DNA from: Saccharopolyspora gloriosae
GTDB taxonomy: Bacteria; Actinomycetota; Actinomycetes; Mycobacteriales; Pseudonocardiaceae
Length of the DNA: 64,000 nucleotides
Direction: 5' to 3'
Assembly (NCBI RefSeq): GCF_014203325.1
Contig: NZ_JACHIV010000001.1
Span: 4,279,501 to 4,343,500 of the forward strand
Below are positions 46,208 through 53,663 of the stretch, piece after piece. The notes under the pieces are model-generated. The model made no database searches. It saw nothing but the letters and a program-made list of their open reading frames with translations, and was not told the origin of the DNA. Positions within the stretch are counted from its first letter, which is position 1. Each line of letters begins with the position of its first letter. A program made the position numbers and the translations under genes.

Positions 46208-47680
46208 CTAGTCGATGAGCAGCGCGATGATGAGGGCGAGGCGTTCGTCCGGATCGTCCAAGTCGAGGCGGGTCACCTCGGCCATCTTGCGCATCCGGTA
46301 CCGCACGGTGTTCGCGTGCACGCCCAGCCGGTTCGCCGCCGCCCCCGGATCGCCTTGGCAGCGCAGCCATTCCCGCAGCGTGGCGGCGTAGCGGGTGCCG
46401 TTGTCGGCGTCGTGGCGACGCAGGTCCCACACCGGGCCGCGGGACGGGACGCGACCGCTGGAGGCCGCGTTGCGGACCCGGCGCAGCAGGATCTCGTGCC
46501 ACGCCTGCTCGTAGCCGACGATCTCCCGATCGCCGTCCACGGCAAGGCACTCGTCGGCTTCCTGCCTGCTCAGCGGCAACGCCAACGGCTCGGCCACACC
46601 GCCCACCCCGGCCCGCAGCCGCACGTCGGCGGGCATGTTCCGCAGCAGACCCCGGAACCACCGCTCCCCCGGTTCCCCATCGGGCAGCACGGTGTAGACG
46701 GTGTTCGCGAACAGCGCGCTGCGGCCCGGCCGCGCCCAGCCGAAACCGGCGGTGGCGCGCTCGAAGGCGATCAGCACCGCGGCGTCCTGCGCCTCCTCGG
46801 CCTGCATCGCGACCACCCGGAAACCGTTGCCGCGCAACCCGAGCCTGCTCAGCACCGCGGGCGCGTCGGCCTGCCCCTCCAGCAGGCCGATCACCAGGTC
46901 CGACTCGATCTGCCGCTCCAAGTCGGCGCTGGCCCGCGCCCGCAGCAGGTGCAGCGACGCCGTGCGGGCGCCCGCGCGCAACGCCGCCGAACGCTCCTCG
47001 TCCAGCGGCTCCGTCACCTCCACCCAGATCGACCCGAGCAGTTCCCGACCCGCGCGGACCGCGATGAGCGCGCGGCCGTGGAACTCCTGCTCCGGCATCG
47101 GCTCGGCGAACAACGGCTCGGCCGACGACGCCAGGTGCGCGTACACGCCGCGCGCGGTGAGCTCGGCGCGGATGTCCGCGGGCACCCGCCTGCCCAGGAT
47201 CGTGGCGAGCCGTGCGCGGTCGGCGGACTCCTGCCTGCTCGAATACGCCAGCACACCGGCGTGCTGGTCCTCGATCGTGACTGGGCCGCCGACGGACGCC
47301 GCCAACGCGTCGGCCAGCGCGAACAGGTCCGTCGGCCCGCGTCCCGCCTCCGTCTCGCGGCCTTCGAGCACCAGCCCGTACACCACCGCCGCCAGCTGGC
47401 CCCAGGACACGTCGGGGTCGATCCGCACCACCGCGACACCGCGCTCGCGGGCCACGGCCAGTTCCTGCTCGTCGACTTCGCGCAGCAGCACGACCGCGGC
47501 CGGCGTCTCGGCGAGCACCGCTCCGATGGAGTCGATGCCGACGGCCAGCAGCACCTCCTCCGCACCCGCCGGATCGTGCAGCGCGACACCGCGCAGCTCC
47601 ACGTCCCGCCCGCGCGGCGCGGTGCACAACCGCGCGCCGTAGCCGCCGAGGACGTTGATCAGCCGATCGAGTTTGACCAT
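46208..47680 (-). CDS. PucR-family transcriptional regulator
   Basis: 490 residues. N-terminal PucR purine-catabolism-like domain (LINVLGGYGARLCTAP..VELRGVALHDPAG), a central GGDEF-like/CdaR segment, and the C-terminal PucR HTH: RLGVHANTVRYRMRKMAEVTRLDLDDPDERLALIIALLI. Usually an activator of nearby catabolic genes; the D-amino-acid dehydrogenase downstream is the obvious target. ATG at 47680 chosen because the domain begins there; no clear ribosome site. Confidence 0.88.
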   Translation of the reverse strand: MVKLDRLINVLGGYGARLCTAPRGRDVELRGVALHDPAGAEEVLLAVGIDSIGAVLAETPAAVVLLREVDEQELAVARERGVAVVRIDPDVSWGQLAAVVYGLVLEGRETEAGRGPTDLFALADALAASVGGPVTIEDQHAGVLAYSSRQESADRARLATILGRRVPADIRAELTARGVYAHLASSAEPLFAEPMPEQEFHGRALIAVRAGRELLGSIWVEVTEPLDEERSAALRAGARTASLHLLRARASADLERQIESDLVIGLLEGQADAPAVLSRLGLRGNGFRVVAMQAEEAQDAAVLIAFERATAGFGWARPGRSALFANTVYTVLPDGEPGERWFRGLLRNMPADVRLRAGVGGVAEPLALPLSRQEADECLAVDGDREIVGYEQAWHEILLRRVRNAASSGRVPSRGPVWDLRRHDADNGTRYAATLREWLRCQGDPGAAANRLGVHANTVRYRMRKMAEVTRLDLDDPDERLALIIALLID

Positions 47681-47842
47681 CAGCGGGTCCCGGGGGCGGA
47701 GCGGAGGTGGCACGGCACCCCGGCAGGTTCTCACGATCGCGCGTTCGCGGTGCCGGCCAGCACCGAAAAGGTCGAACGGGACGAATACCGAAAGCGCTAG
47801 GGTGGTCGCACACCGCGCTCGCCCCCTTCGGAAAGGTGCTCC

Positions 47843-48436
47843 ATGGGCTCCGCCTCACCACCTCGCACCGACCCGGCGAGCGCGCCCGCGCCGACGCCGG
47901 AAGACTTCGCCGCCGGGGTCGTGCTGATCACCGGCATCCAGGCCGCGGGCAAGTCGACCGTGGCGCAGCTGCTCGCGGAACGACTGCCGAACTCCGTGCA
48001 CCTGCGCGGCGACCTGTTCCGCCGCATGATCGTCAACGGCAGGCAGGACATGACACCGGAACCGAGCGAGGCAGCGACCGACCAGCTCCGGTTGCGCCAC
48101 CGGCTCACCGCCCAGACCTGCGAGCAGTACACCGCCGCCGGCTTCACCGTGATCGCCCAGGACGTCGTGATCGGCGAACACCTCACCGAGATCGCGCAGG
48201 AGATCCGCAGCCGCCCGCTCTACGTCGTCGTGCTCGCGCCGCAGGCCGCCGCCATCGCCGACCGCGAAGGGGAACGGGACAAGGCGGCCTACGACGAGTG
48301 GACCGTGCGCGCGCTCGACGCGGTGCTGCGCGAGGACACCCCGCGCCTCGGGCTCTGGCTCGACACCTCCGAGCAGACCCCGGAGGAGACGGTCGAGGAC
48401 ATCCTCCGCCGCGCTCCCGCCGAGGCCGCGGTGTGA
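47843..48436 (+). CDS. P-loop kinase-like ATPase
   Basis: 197 residues. A disordered Pro/Ala-rich start, then Walker A GIQAAGKST at residues 32-40, a Lid-type Arg-rich region and a Walker B-like VIAQDVVIG. Resembles small-molecule phosphotransferases of the chloramphenicol phosphotransferase/shikimate kinase group; the substrate cannot be named. A -10 box TAGGGT at 47798-47803 and a GGAAAGG ribosome site precede the ATG. Ends 7 bases from the convergent next gene. Confidence 0.8.
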   Translation: MGSASPPRTDPASAPAPTPEDFAAGVVLITGIQAAGKSTVAQLLAERLPNSVHLRGDLFRRMIVNGRQDMTPEPSEAATDQLRLRHRLTAQTCEQYTAAGFTVIAQDVVIGEHLTEIAQEIRSRPLYVVVLAPQAAAIADREGERDKAAYDEWTVRALDAVLREDTPRLGLWLDTSEQTPEETVEDILRRAPAEAAV

Positions 48437-48443
48437 CCGGAGC

Positions 48444-48914
48444 TCAGCAGAAGCCGCGGTGGATTCGCTCCGAGTCGCCCGACGCGGAGCCGGAGAAGTC
48501 CGTGAAGTCCATGTTCGCGATCTCCAGGTTCGTGTGCATCTCGCTGACCGCCCCCGGCACGAGGCGGAACTCGCGGCCGTGGGACATCTCCTCCTCGTAG
48601 TCGTCCTCGTCCTCGGCGTCCTCGCGCGTCAGCGTCGAGACCGCGAGCAGCGGGTGCGCACCGCGCATCGTCTCGGCGTCGGCCAGGAAGACGACGGCGG
48701 GCTTGTGCTCCTCCTCCACCGCCGCCAGCACGTCGTCCGGGCTCGCCCCGGTGAACGCGGGATCGTCGACGAGCTGGTTGCTGGAGTCGAATTCGTCGTC
48801 GCCCCAAGGGATTTCGAGCAGCCCCACGACCTCGGTCCACGCGGCGTCGTCGGAGAAGTCCACGCGCACGACCAGCGCGTCGAACTCGTCCTCTTCGGAT
48901 CGTTTGATCAACAT
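48444..48914 (-). CDS. Acidic conserved protein (DUF6924-like), copy A
   Basis: 156 residues, strongly acidic. Reads LIKRSEEDEFDALVVRVDFSDDAAWTEV..LLEIPWGDDEFDSSNQLVDDPAFTGASPDDVLAA..., without signal peptide or membrane segment. Paralogue of 51377-51847 over its full length (same length, about two-thirds identical by eye). Function unknown. Divergent from the DinB-like gene; both copies have a DinB-like gene or remnant next to them. Confidence 0.8.
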   Translation of the reverse strand: MLIKRSEEDEFDALVVRVDFSDDAAWTEVVGLLEIPWGDDEFDSSNQLVDDPAFTGASPDDVLAAVEEEHKPAVVFLADAETMRGAHPLLAVSTLTREDAEDEDDYEEEMSHGREFRLVPGAVSEMHTNLEIANMDFTDFSGSASGDSERIHRGFC

Positions 48915-48991
48915 GGGGCGAGTATGCACGGGCGCACCGACAATCCCGCCGGAAGCTCCGAAAACGATTGCCCGGCGTTCCGCCGGAGCAC

Positions 48992-49003
48992 TAGGTTGCT
49001 CCG
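48992..49003 (+). promoter_or_regulatory. -10 box of a leaderless promoter for the DinB-like gene
   Basis: TAGGTT at 48992-48997, 6 bases before the GTG at 49004, no ribosome site. Lies in the 89-base divergent gap. Confidence 0.45.
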
Positions 49004-49660
49004 GTGGAGCTGTTCTCACTCACCTGGACGGCGTTGCGCACGGCCGTCGCCGAACTCGCCGACGAGGACTTCGCGCGCCCCTCGGGCTGCACCGGGTGGC
49101 TCGTGCGGGACCTGGCGTGCCACCTGATCATCGACGCCCAGGACGTCCTGATCACCCTCGCGACACCCGTGGACGAAGCGGCTACGCGGGACGCGGCGAC
49201 CTACTGGGAGGTCTCCGATTCGCCGCCGACCGGGGACGATCCGCTGGACGCGCTGACCGTCCGGCTGGCCGCCGCCTACCAGGAACCGTGGCTGCTCCAG
49301 TTCCACCTGGACGACGTCGGGTCCGCCGCGGACCGCGCCGCCGCGCTCGCCGACCCCGGGCGCCGCGTCGGCACCCGCGGCGGGGTGCTCACCACGGCCG
49401 ACTACCTGTCCGCGTACGTCCTCGAATGGACGCTGCACCACCTGGACCTGATCGCGCACCTGCCCGGCGCCGCGGACCCGCCCACTGCGAGCCTCGCCGC
49501 GTCCCGCGCGCTGCTGGGACGCATCGCCGGCGCCGCGTTCCCCACGTCGTTCTCGCACCGCGACGCGCTGCTGATCGGCACCGGCCGACGCGAGCCGACC
49601 GAGGTCGAACGAACCGCGCTGGGCGCACTGGGCAGACGGGTACCGCTCATCCTCGGGTGA
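49004..49660 (+). CDS. DinB-like / mycothiol-dependent maleylpyruvate isomerase family protein
   Basis: 218 residues. The N-terminal four-helix part reads LTWTALRTAVAELADEDFARPSGCTGWLVRDLACHLIIDAQ, with the His of the CHL block typical of the DinB metal site, and a second His pair in LEWTLHHLDLIAHL. Family members use a divalent metal and often a thiol cofactor (mycothiol in actinobacteria). Reaction unknown. A frameshifted paralogue lies at 50782-51319. Confidence 0.8.
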   Translation: MELFSLTWTALRTAVAELADEDFARPSGCTGWLVRDLACHLIIDAQDVLITLATPVDEAATRDAATYWEVSDSPPTGDDPLDALTVRLAAAYQEPWLLQFHLDDVGSAADRAAALADPGRRVGTRGGVLTTADYLSAYVLEWTLHHLDLIAHLPGAADPPTASLAASRALLGRIAGAAFPTSFSHRDALLIGTGRREPTEVERTALGALGRRVPLILG

Positions 49661-49697
49661 GCGATTTTCCCACCGCTGCGCGGATTCGACGGCTCGC

Positions 49698-50636
49698 TCA
49701 TCCGGACACCGGTGTCGGCGCGGAGTCGAGCGCCGCCCAGGAACCGAGGGCGAACGCGTCGCCGTTCCGCCGCACTTCGACGACGCCGGAGCCACCGAAG
49801 TGGGCCGGAACCAGCAGCTCCCGCTCCTCGGCCGCGCGGGCGAGGACCCGGCGGCGGGAGGCCGCGGCCCGCCCCGGATCCAGGCAGGCGTTGCTGCTGC
49901 AGGACGGATCCAGGATCTGCACCGGGCTGTGCAGCAGATCCCCGGCGAAGACCGCGCGGTCGTTCCCGGAAGCCAGCCGCAGCACCGAATGACCGGGCGT
50001 GTGGCCGGGCGCCGCCTCCAAGGTGAGGTGGTCGTCGATCCGGTGCGAGCCGTCCCACAGCACGACCTGCCCCGCCCGGTGGACGGGCGCGACGCTGTCG
50101 GCGTAGATCAGCCGGTCGACCTCCTGGAGACCGCGCGGATCGGGGTTGTCCGGCCCGTAGTGGAAGTCGTCAGCGGCCGGGACGAGGTACTGCGCCCGCG
50201 GGAACGTCGGCACCCAATCGCCGTCGGCGCCGGTGGTGTTCCAGCCGACGTGGTCGACGTGGAGGTGCGTGTTGACGACGACGTCCACGTCCCGCGGACG
50301 CACACCGGCGCGGTCCAGGAGCCCGAGGAAGTCGCCCTCGCACCGGTGGAACGGGGCCATGCCCGGACGTTCGCGCCCGTTGCCCGCACCGGTGTCGATC
50401 AGGACGGTCCGCCCGCCGCTGCGCAGCACCCACGTCTGCAACGCGATCACCGCCCGGCCGCTGCGCGGCTCCCAGTGGTCCGGGGCCAGCCAGCGCTCGT
50501 TGTCCCGCCACACGCCGGCCGCGACGTCCGGGAACATCTCGGCGGCGGGGACGAACGGCTCGTGCCATTCGACGATCCGGATGACCTCGACGTCGCCCAG
50601 CACCATGCGCTGCACGTTCCTGCTCACGTTCGCCAT
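49698..50636 (-). CDS. MBL-fold metallo-hydrolase
   Basis: 312 residues. Metal motif NTHLHVDHVGW (HxHxDH), further ligands in GHTPGHS, FAGDLLHSP and the terminal VPAHFGGSG. Sequence resembles quorum-quenching lactonases and methyl-parathion-hydrolase-type enzymes, but substrate is unknown. Has two extra Cys (PSCSSNAC) not part of the metal site. Separate transcript between the two DinB-like copies. Confidence 0.87.
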   Translation of the reverse strand: MANVSRNVQRMVLGDVEVIRIVEWHEPFVPAAEMFPDVAAGVWRDNERWLAPDHWEPRSGRAVIALQTWVLRSGGRTVLIDTGAGNGRERPGMAPFHRCEGDFLGLLDRAGVRPRDVDVVVNTHLHVDHVGWNTTGADGDWVPTFPRAQYLVPAADDFHYGPDNPDPRGLQEVDRLIYADSVAPVHRAGQVVLWDGSHRIDDHLTLEAAPGHTPGHSVLRLASGNDRAVFAGDLLHSPVQILDPSCSSNACLDPGRAAASRRRVLARAAEERELLVPAHFGGSGVVEVRRNGDAFALGSWAALDSAPTPVSG

Positions 50637-50719
50637 GCCGACGACCCTAAGCAGGCTGGACGATCCGATCGATGCACATCCGGCTCACATGAGTGCTCGT
50701 TCGTCGCAGGGAAGAACGC

Positions 50720-50777
50720 CTCAGCGGGTGCGGCTGTTGAGGACCGCGGTCACGGCGATCTTCCAGCTCTCACCGTC
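50720..50777 (-). pseudogene. Fragment of the 3' end of the Ser/Thr kinase gene
   Basis: 58 bases that match 51911-51968 (stop codon and last codons of the kinase) with 4 mismatches. No ORF remains. It joins directly to the DinB-like remnant at about 50780, so the two broken pieces form a chimeric scar. Confidence 0.75.
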
Positions 50778-50781
50778 CTGA

Positions 50782-51319
50782 TGCACCGGACGGCTCCGTG
50801 CGCGACCTCGTGTGCCACCTGATCATCGACGCCCAGGACGTCCTGATCACCTTCACGACACCGGCCGAGACCGATCCGACCCGGAACGAGATCACCTGCC
50901 GGGTCGTCGCTAGACACACCACCCACCGACGACGACCCGCTGGGCGCGCTGGCAGTCCGGCTCGCGACCGCGTACGCGGAACCGCGGTTGCTCGAGTTCC
51001 ACCTCGACGACGTCGGCGCCGCCGGACCCGCCGCCCCGGGGCTGGCCGTCGGCGCCCACGACGAAATCCTCGCCGCGGGCGACTACCCGTCCGCGCAAGT
51101 CCTGGATGCACCACCTCGACCTGATCACGCACCTCCCCGACCCGGCCGAACCACCGGCCCAGGGCATCGCCCGGTCACGCGCGATGCTGGAGCAGATCGC
51201 CGGAACGGAGTTCCCCGAGTACCTTCTCCGACCAGGCCGCGCCGCTGATCTGCACCGGCAGACGGGCCCCCGCCGAAGCAGCCGGACGAGCGACGAGACT
51301 CCCGCTCGCTCTCGGTTGA
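50782..51319 (+). pseudogene. Frameshifted DinB-like paralogue
   Basis: Matches the intact gene at 49004-49660 from its TGCACCGG (codon about 28) to its stop, but the frame changes at least three times: RDLVCHLIIDAQDVLIT in one frame, LLEFHLDDVGAAG in another, MHHLDLITHLPDPAEPP in a third, and FSDQAAPLICTGRRAP..LALG then stop in a fourth segment. The first 27 codons and start are missing. DNA identity in the best stretch (about 50800-50850) is very high, so decay is recent. Confidence 0.85.
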
Positions 51320-51376
51320 GCACGGCGACTTCCCCTGCACGACGGGAAAGCCCATTGAGCCGGTGCGCTTTCCCGG

Positions 51377-51847
51377 TCAGAGAAAGCCGCGGTGGATCCT
51401 CTGATCGTCGTCGGCCGCCGAACCGGAGAACTCCGAGAAGTCCATGTTCGCGATGGTCAAGTTCACGTGCATCTCGCTGACGGCCGTCGGAACGAGGCGG
51501 AACTCGCGGCCGTACTCCATCTCCGACTCGTACTCGTCGTCATCCTCGGCTTCTTCCCTGGCCAAGGTCGATACCGCCAGCAGCGGGTACGGCTCGCGCA
51601 TCGTCGCCGCGTCCGCCAAGAACACGACCGGCGGCTGCGCTTCTCCCGCCGCCGCGGCCAAGACCTCATCAGGAGTCGCGCCGGTGAAGGACGGGTCGTC
51701 GACGAGCTGGTTGGACGACTCGAATTCTTCGCTGCCGTAAGGGAGTTCGAGCAGTTCCGCGACGGTTCCCCACGCGAGCTCGTCGGAGAAGTCGACGCGC
51801 ACGACGAGGGCGTCGAACTCGTCGTCTTCGGTGCGATAGATCAACAT
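51377..51847 (-). CDS. Acidic conserved protein (DUF6924-like), copy B
   Basis: 156 residues, paralogue of 48444-48914: LIYRTEDDEFDALVVRVDFSDELAWGTV..LLELPYGSEEFESSNQLVDDPSFTGATPDEVLAA and the same ending (R)IHRGF. Intact frame with ATG at 51847; the sequence just upstream is also similar to that of copy A. Function unknown. Confidence 0.8.
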   Translation of the reverse strand: MLIYRTEDDEFDALVVRVDFSDELAWGTVAELLELPYGSEEFESSNQLVDDPSFTGATPDEVLAAAAGEAQPPVVFLADAATMREPYPLLAVSTLAREEAEDDDEYESEMEYGREFRLVPTAVSEMHVNLTIANMDFSEFSGSAADDDQRIHRGFL

Positions 51848-51912
51848 GAGGCGAGTGTGCCGGACGGCACCGACAATCCGACCGCCGCGACCGGCCGCGC
51901 AGCCCAGGACCC

Positions 51913-53361
51913 TCAGCGGGTGCGGCTGCTGAGGACCGTGGTCGCGGCGATCTTCCAGCTCTCCCCGTCGCGGACCAGGGTGTAGCGGGTCTTCTCCTCG
52001 ACCGTGCGGCCGTCGTCGAAGTCGTAGGTGATCGTGGCCAGCGCCGAGTTCGCGCCCTCGGTCGACACGTTCGAAGCCTGCACGCTCTGAACCGGCGCCC
52101 AGAACTCGCTGAACGCCTCGTAGCCGCCCGCGTGGTTCGTCTGGTAATCCGGCGTGAGCTGCTCCCAGGCGGCGGGCAGGTTCCCCGGCATCGCCGCGTA
52201 GTACTCCGACACCACCGCGTCCGGCGTCTGCGCCTGCGGCGGTGCTTGCGGGGCCGGGGGCTCCACCGGCGCGGGCTGCTGCTCGGGCGGTGACACCGGG
52301 CTCGGCTCGGGCCGCGGCTGCGGCGGCTGCGAAGCGGCGGGCCTGGACGCGGTGGGATCACCGGTGAGGTTGCCCGTCAGCAGCGCCGCGATGACGCCCG
52401 CACCGACGACGAGCAGCGCGCCCACGACGATCAGCCCGTACCGACCGCGATTGCCCGACGACTCCGGCTCCGGCTGCGGCGGGACCTCCGGGCGCGCGGG
52501 CTTCGTGGGAGTCGGCACCGGCACGGCGGTGAACGACTCCGGCAGTTCCTTCCCGTCGCTGACCGCGGCCAGCGCGCGCTGCGCCTCGTGCATCGTCGGG
52601 CGCTGCGCCGGTTCGGTCGCCAGCATCCGCAGCAGCACCGGCGTGAGCGCCTCCGCGTGCTCCGGAACGTCGAAGTCACCCGCCGCGACCCGGTGCAGCA
52701 GCGCGATCGAGTTGTCCCCCAAGCCGAACGGCGGACGGCCCTCCAGCGCGGCGTAGAGCGTGGAGCCCAGCGAGAAGACGTCGGTGTGGAAATCCGCTTT
52801 GCCGCCCTGCGCGACCTCCGGGGCGAGGTAAGCGGGAGTTCCCGCGAGCACCCCGGTCGTGCTCGCGTCACCGAGCGCGCGGGAGATCCCGAAGTCGGTG
52901 ATCTTGGTGATGTCCTCGGCGACGAGGATGTTGCCCGGCTTCACGTCCCGGTGCACGATCCCCGCGTCGTGCGCGGCGGCCAGCGCGGAGGCCACGTCGG
53001 CGCCGAGCTTCGCGACCTCGGCGACCGGCATCGTCCCCCGATCGGCGAGCACCGCCTCCATGCTCCGCGACTCCAAGAACTCCATGATCAGGCAAGGACG
53101 GCCGTCCTCCTCGACCACGTCGTACACGGCGATCGCGTGCCGGTGCATCAACCTCGCGGTGATCCGGCCTTCCCGGATCGCCCGCCGCTTCGCGGTCTGC
53201 ACGTCGGCGTCGTTGAGCGACTGGCGCAAGTGCAGTTCCTTCACCGCGACCGTGCGGTTCAGGCGCTCGTCGGAGGCCTTCCAGACCACGCCCATCGCGC
53301 CACTGCCCAGCCTCGACTCCACCCGATACCGCCCGGCGACCAGTCGATCCTGAGCGCTCAT
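51913..53361 (-). CDS. Membrane Ser/Thr protein kinase with extracytoplasmic domain
   Basis: 482 residues. Kinase domain 10-270: Gly loop GSGAMGVVW, Lys40 (AVKEL), catalytic HRD at 136-138 (IVHRDVKPGN), DFG at 155-157, APE at 179-181; all key residues kept. A membrane helix at about 307-329, a Pro/Gln-rich stalk, and a C-terminal 105-residue domain (DAVVSEYYAAMPGNLPAAWEQLTPDYQTN ... GESWKIAATTVLSSRTR) resembling NTF2/SnoaL-like sensor domains, in place of PASTA repeats. ATG with GGAGGAG ribosome site. Confidence 0.92.
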   Translation of the reverse strand: MSAQDRLVAGRYRVESRLGSGAMGVVWKASDERLNRTVAVKELHLRQSLNDADVQTAKRRAIREGRITARLMHRHAIAVYDVVEEDGRPCLIMEFLESRSMEAVLADRGTMPVAEVAKLGADVASALAAAHDAGIVHRDVKPGNILVAEDITKITDFGISRALGDASTTGVLAGTPAYLAPEVAQGGKADFHTDVFSLGSTLYAALEGRPPFGLGDNSIALLHRVAAGDFDVPEHAEALTPVLLRMLATEPAQRPTMHEAQRALAAVSDGKELPESFTAVPVPTPTKPARPEVPPQPEPESSGNRGRYGLIVVGALLVVGAGVIAALLTGNLTGDPTASRPAASQPPQPRPEPSPVSPPEQQPAPVEPPAPQAPPQAQTPDAVVSEYYAAMPGNLPAAWEQLTPDYQTNHAGGYEAFSEFWAPVQSVQASNVSTEGANSALATITYDFDDGRTVEEKTRYTLVRDGESWKIAATTVLSSRTR

Positions 53362-53610
53362 GACACGACTCCTCCACACATTCCACTGCGATCACGTCAC
53401 GATCGACTTTGCCAGGTCCGGAGGGACCCGCGGGCACAGGGGTGGGAAAGGGGAATTCACTCGGACGACTACTCCGCATGGCCCGGACAAGCGATGCGTT
53501 CGGCGGAACGCGCACCGATCGGCGACGGAATTCGGAGCGGCACGCACCCATTCGATCCCGCATTCGCACGATCGGCGGCCACCGCCGGAGTCGGAAGTGC
53601 GGAATGAAAA

Positions 53611-53649
53611 AACCGGGGTGTTCTTCCGCTCAGGAAGAACACCCCGGTT
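53611..53649 (-). terminator. pheST terminator
   Basis: 17-base perfect arms (53611-53627, 53633-53649) with a 5-base loop; on the minus strand it is followed by a short T-run (53607-53610 are A on plus). Sits just after the pheT stop. The rest of 53362-53610 is the kinase upstream region with no supportable gene. Confidence 0.88.
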
Positions 53650-53663
53650 CGTTCGACGCGGTG

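Noticed and set aside
50798-51124. Separate small gene of 108 codons
   Set aside because: Only its first 35 residues match the DinB-like family; the rest is out of frame, so it is part of the pseudogene.
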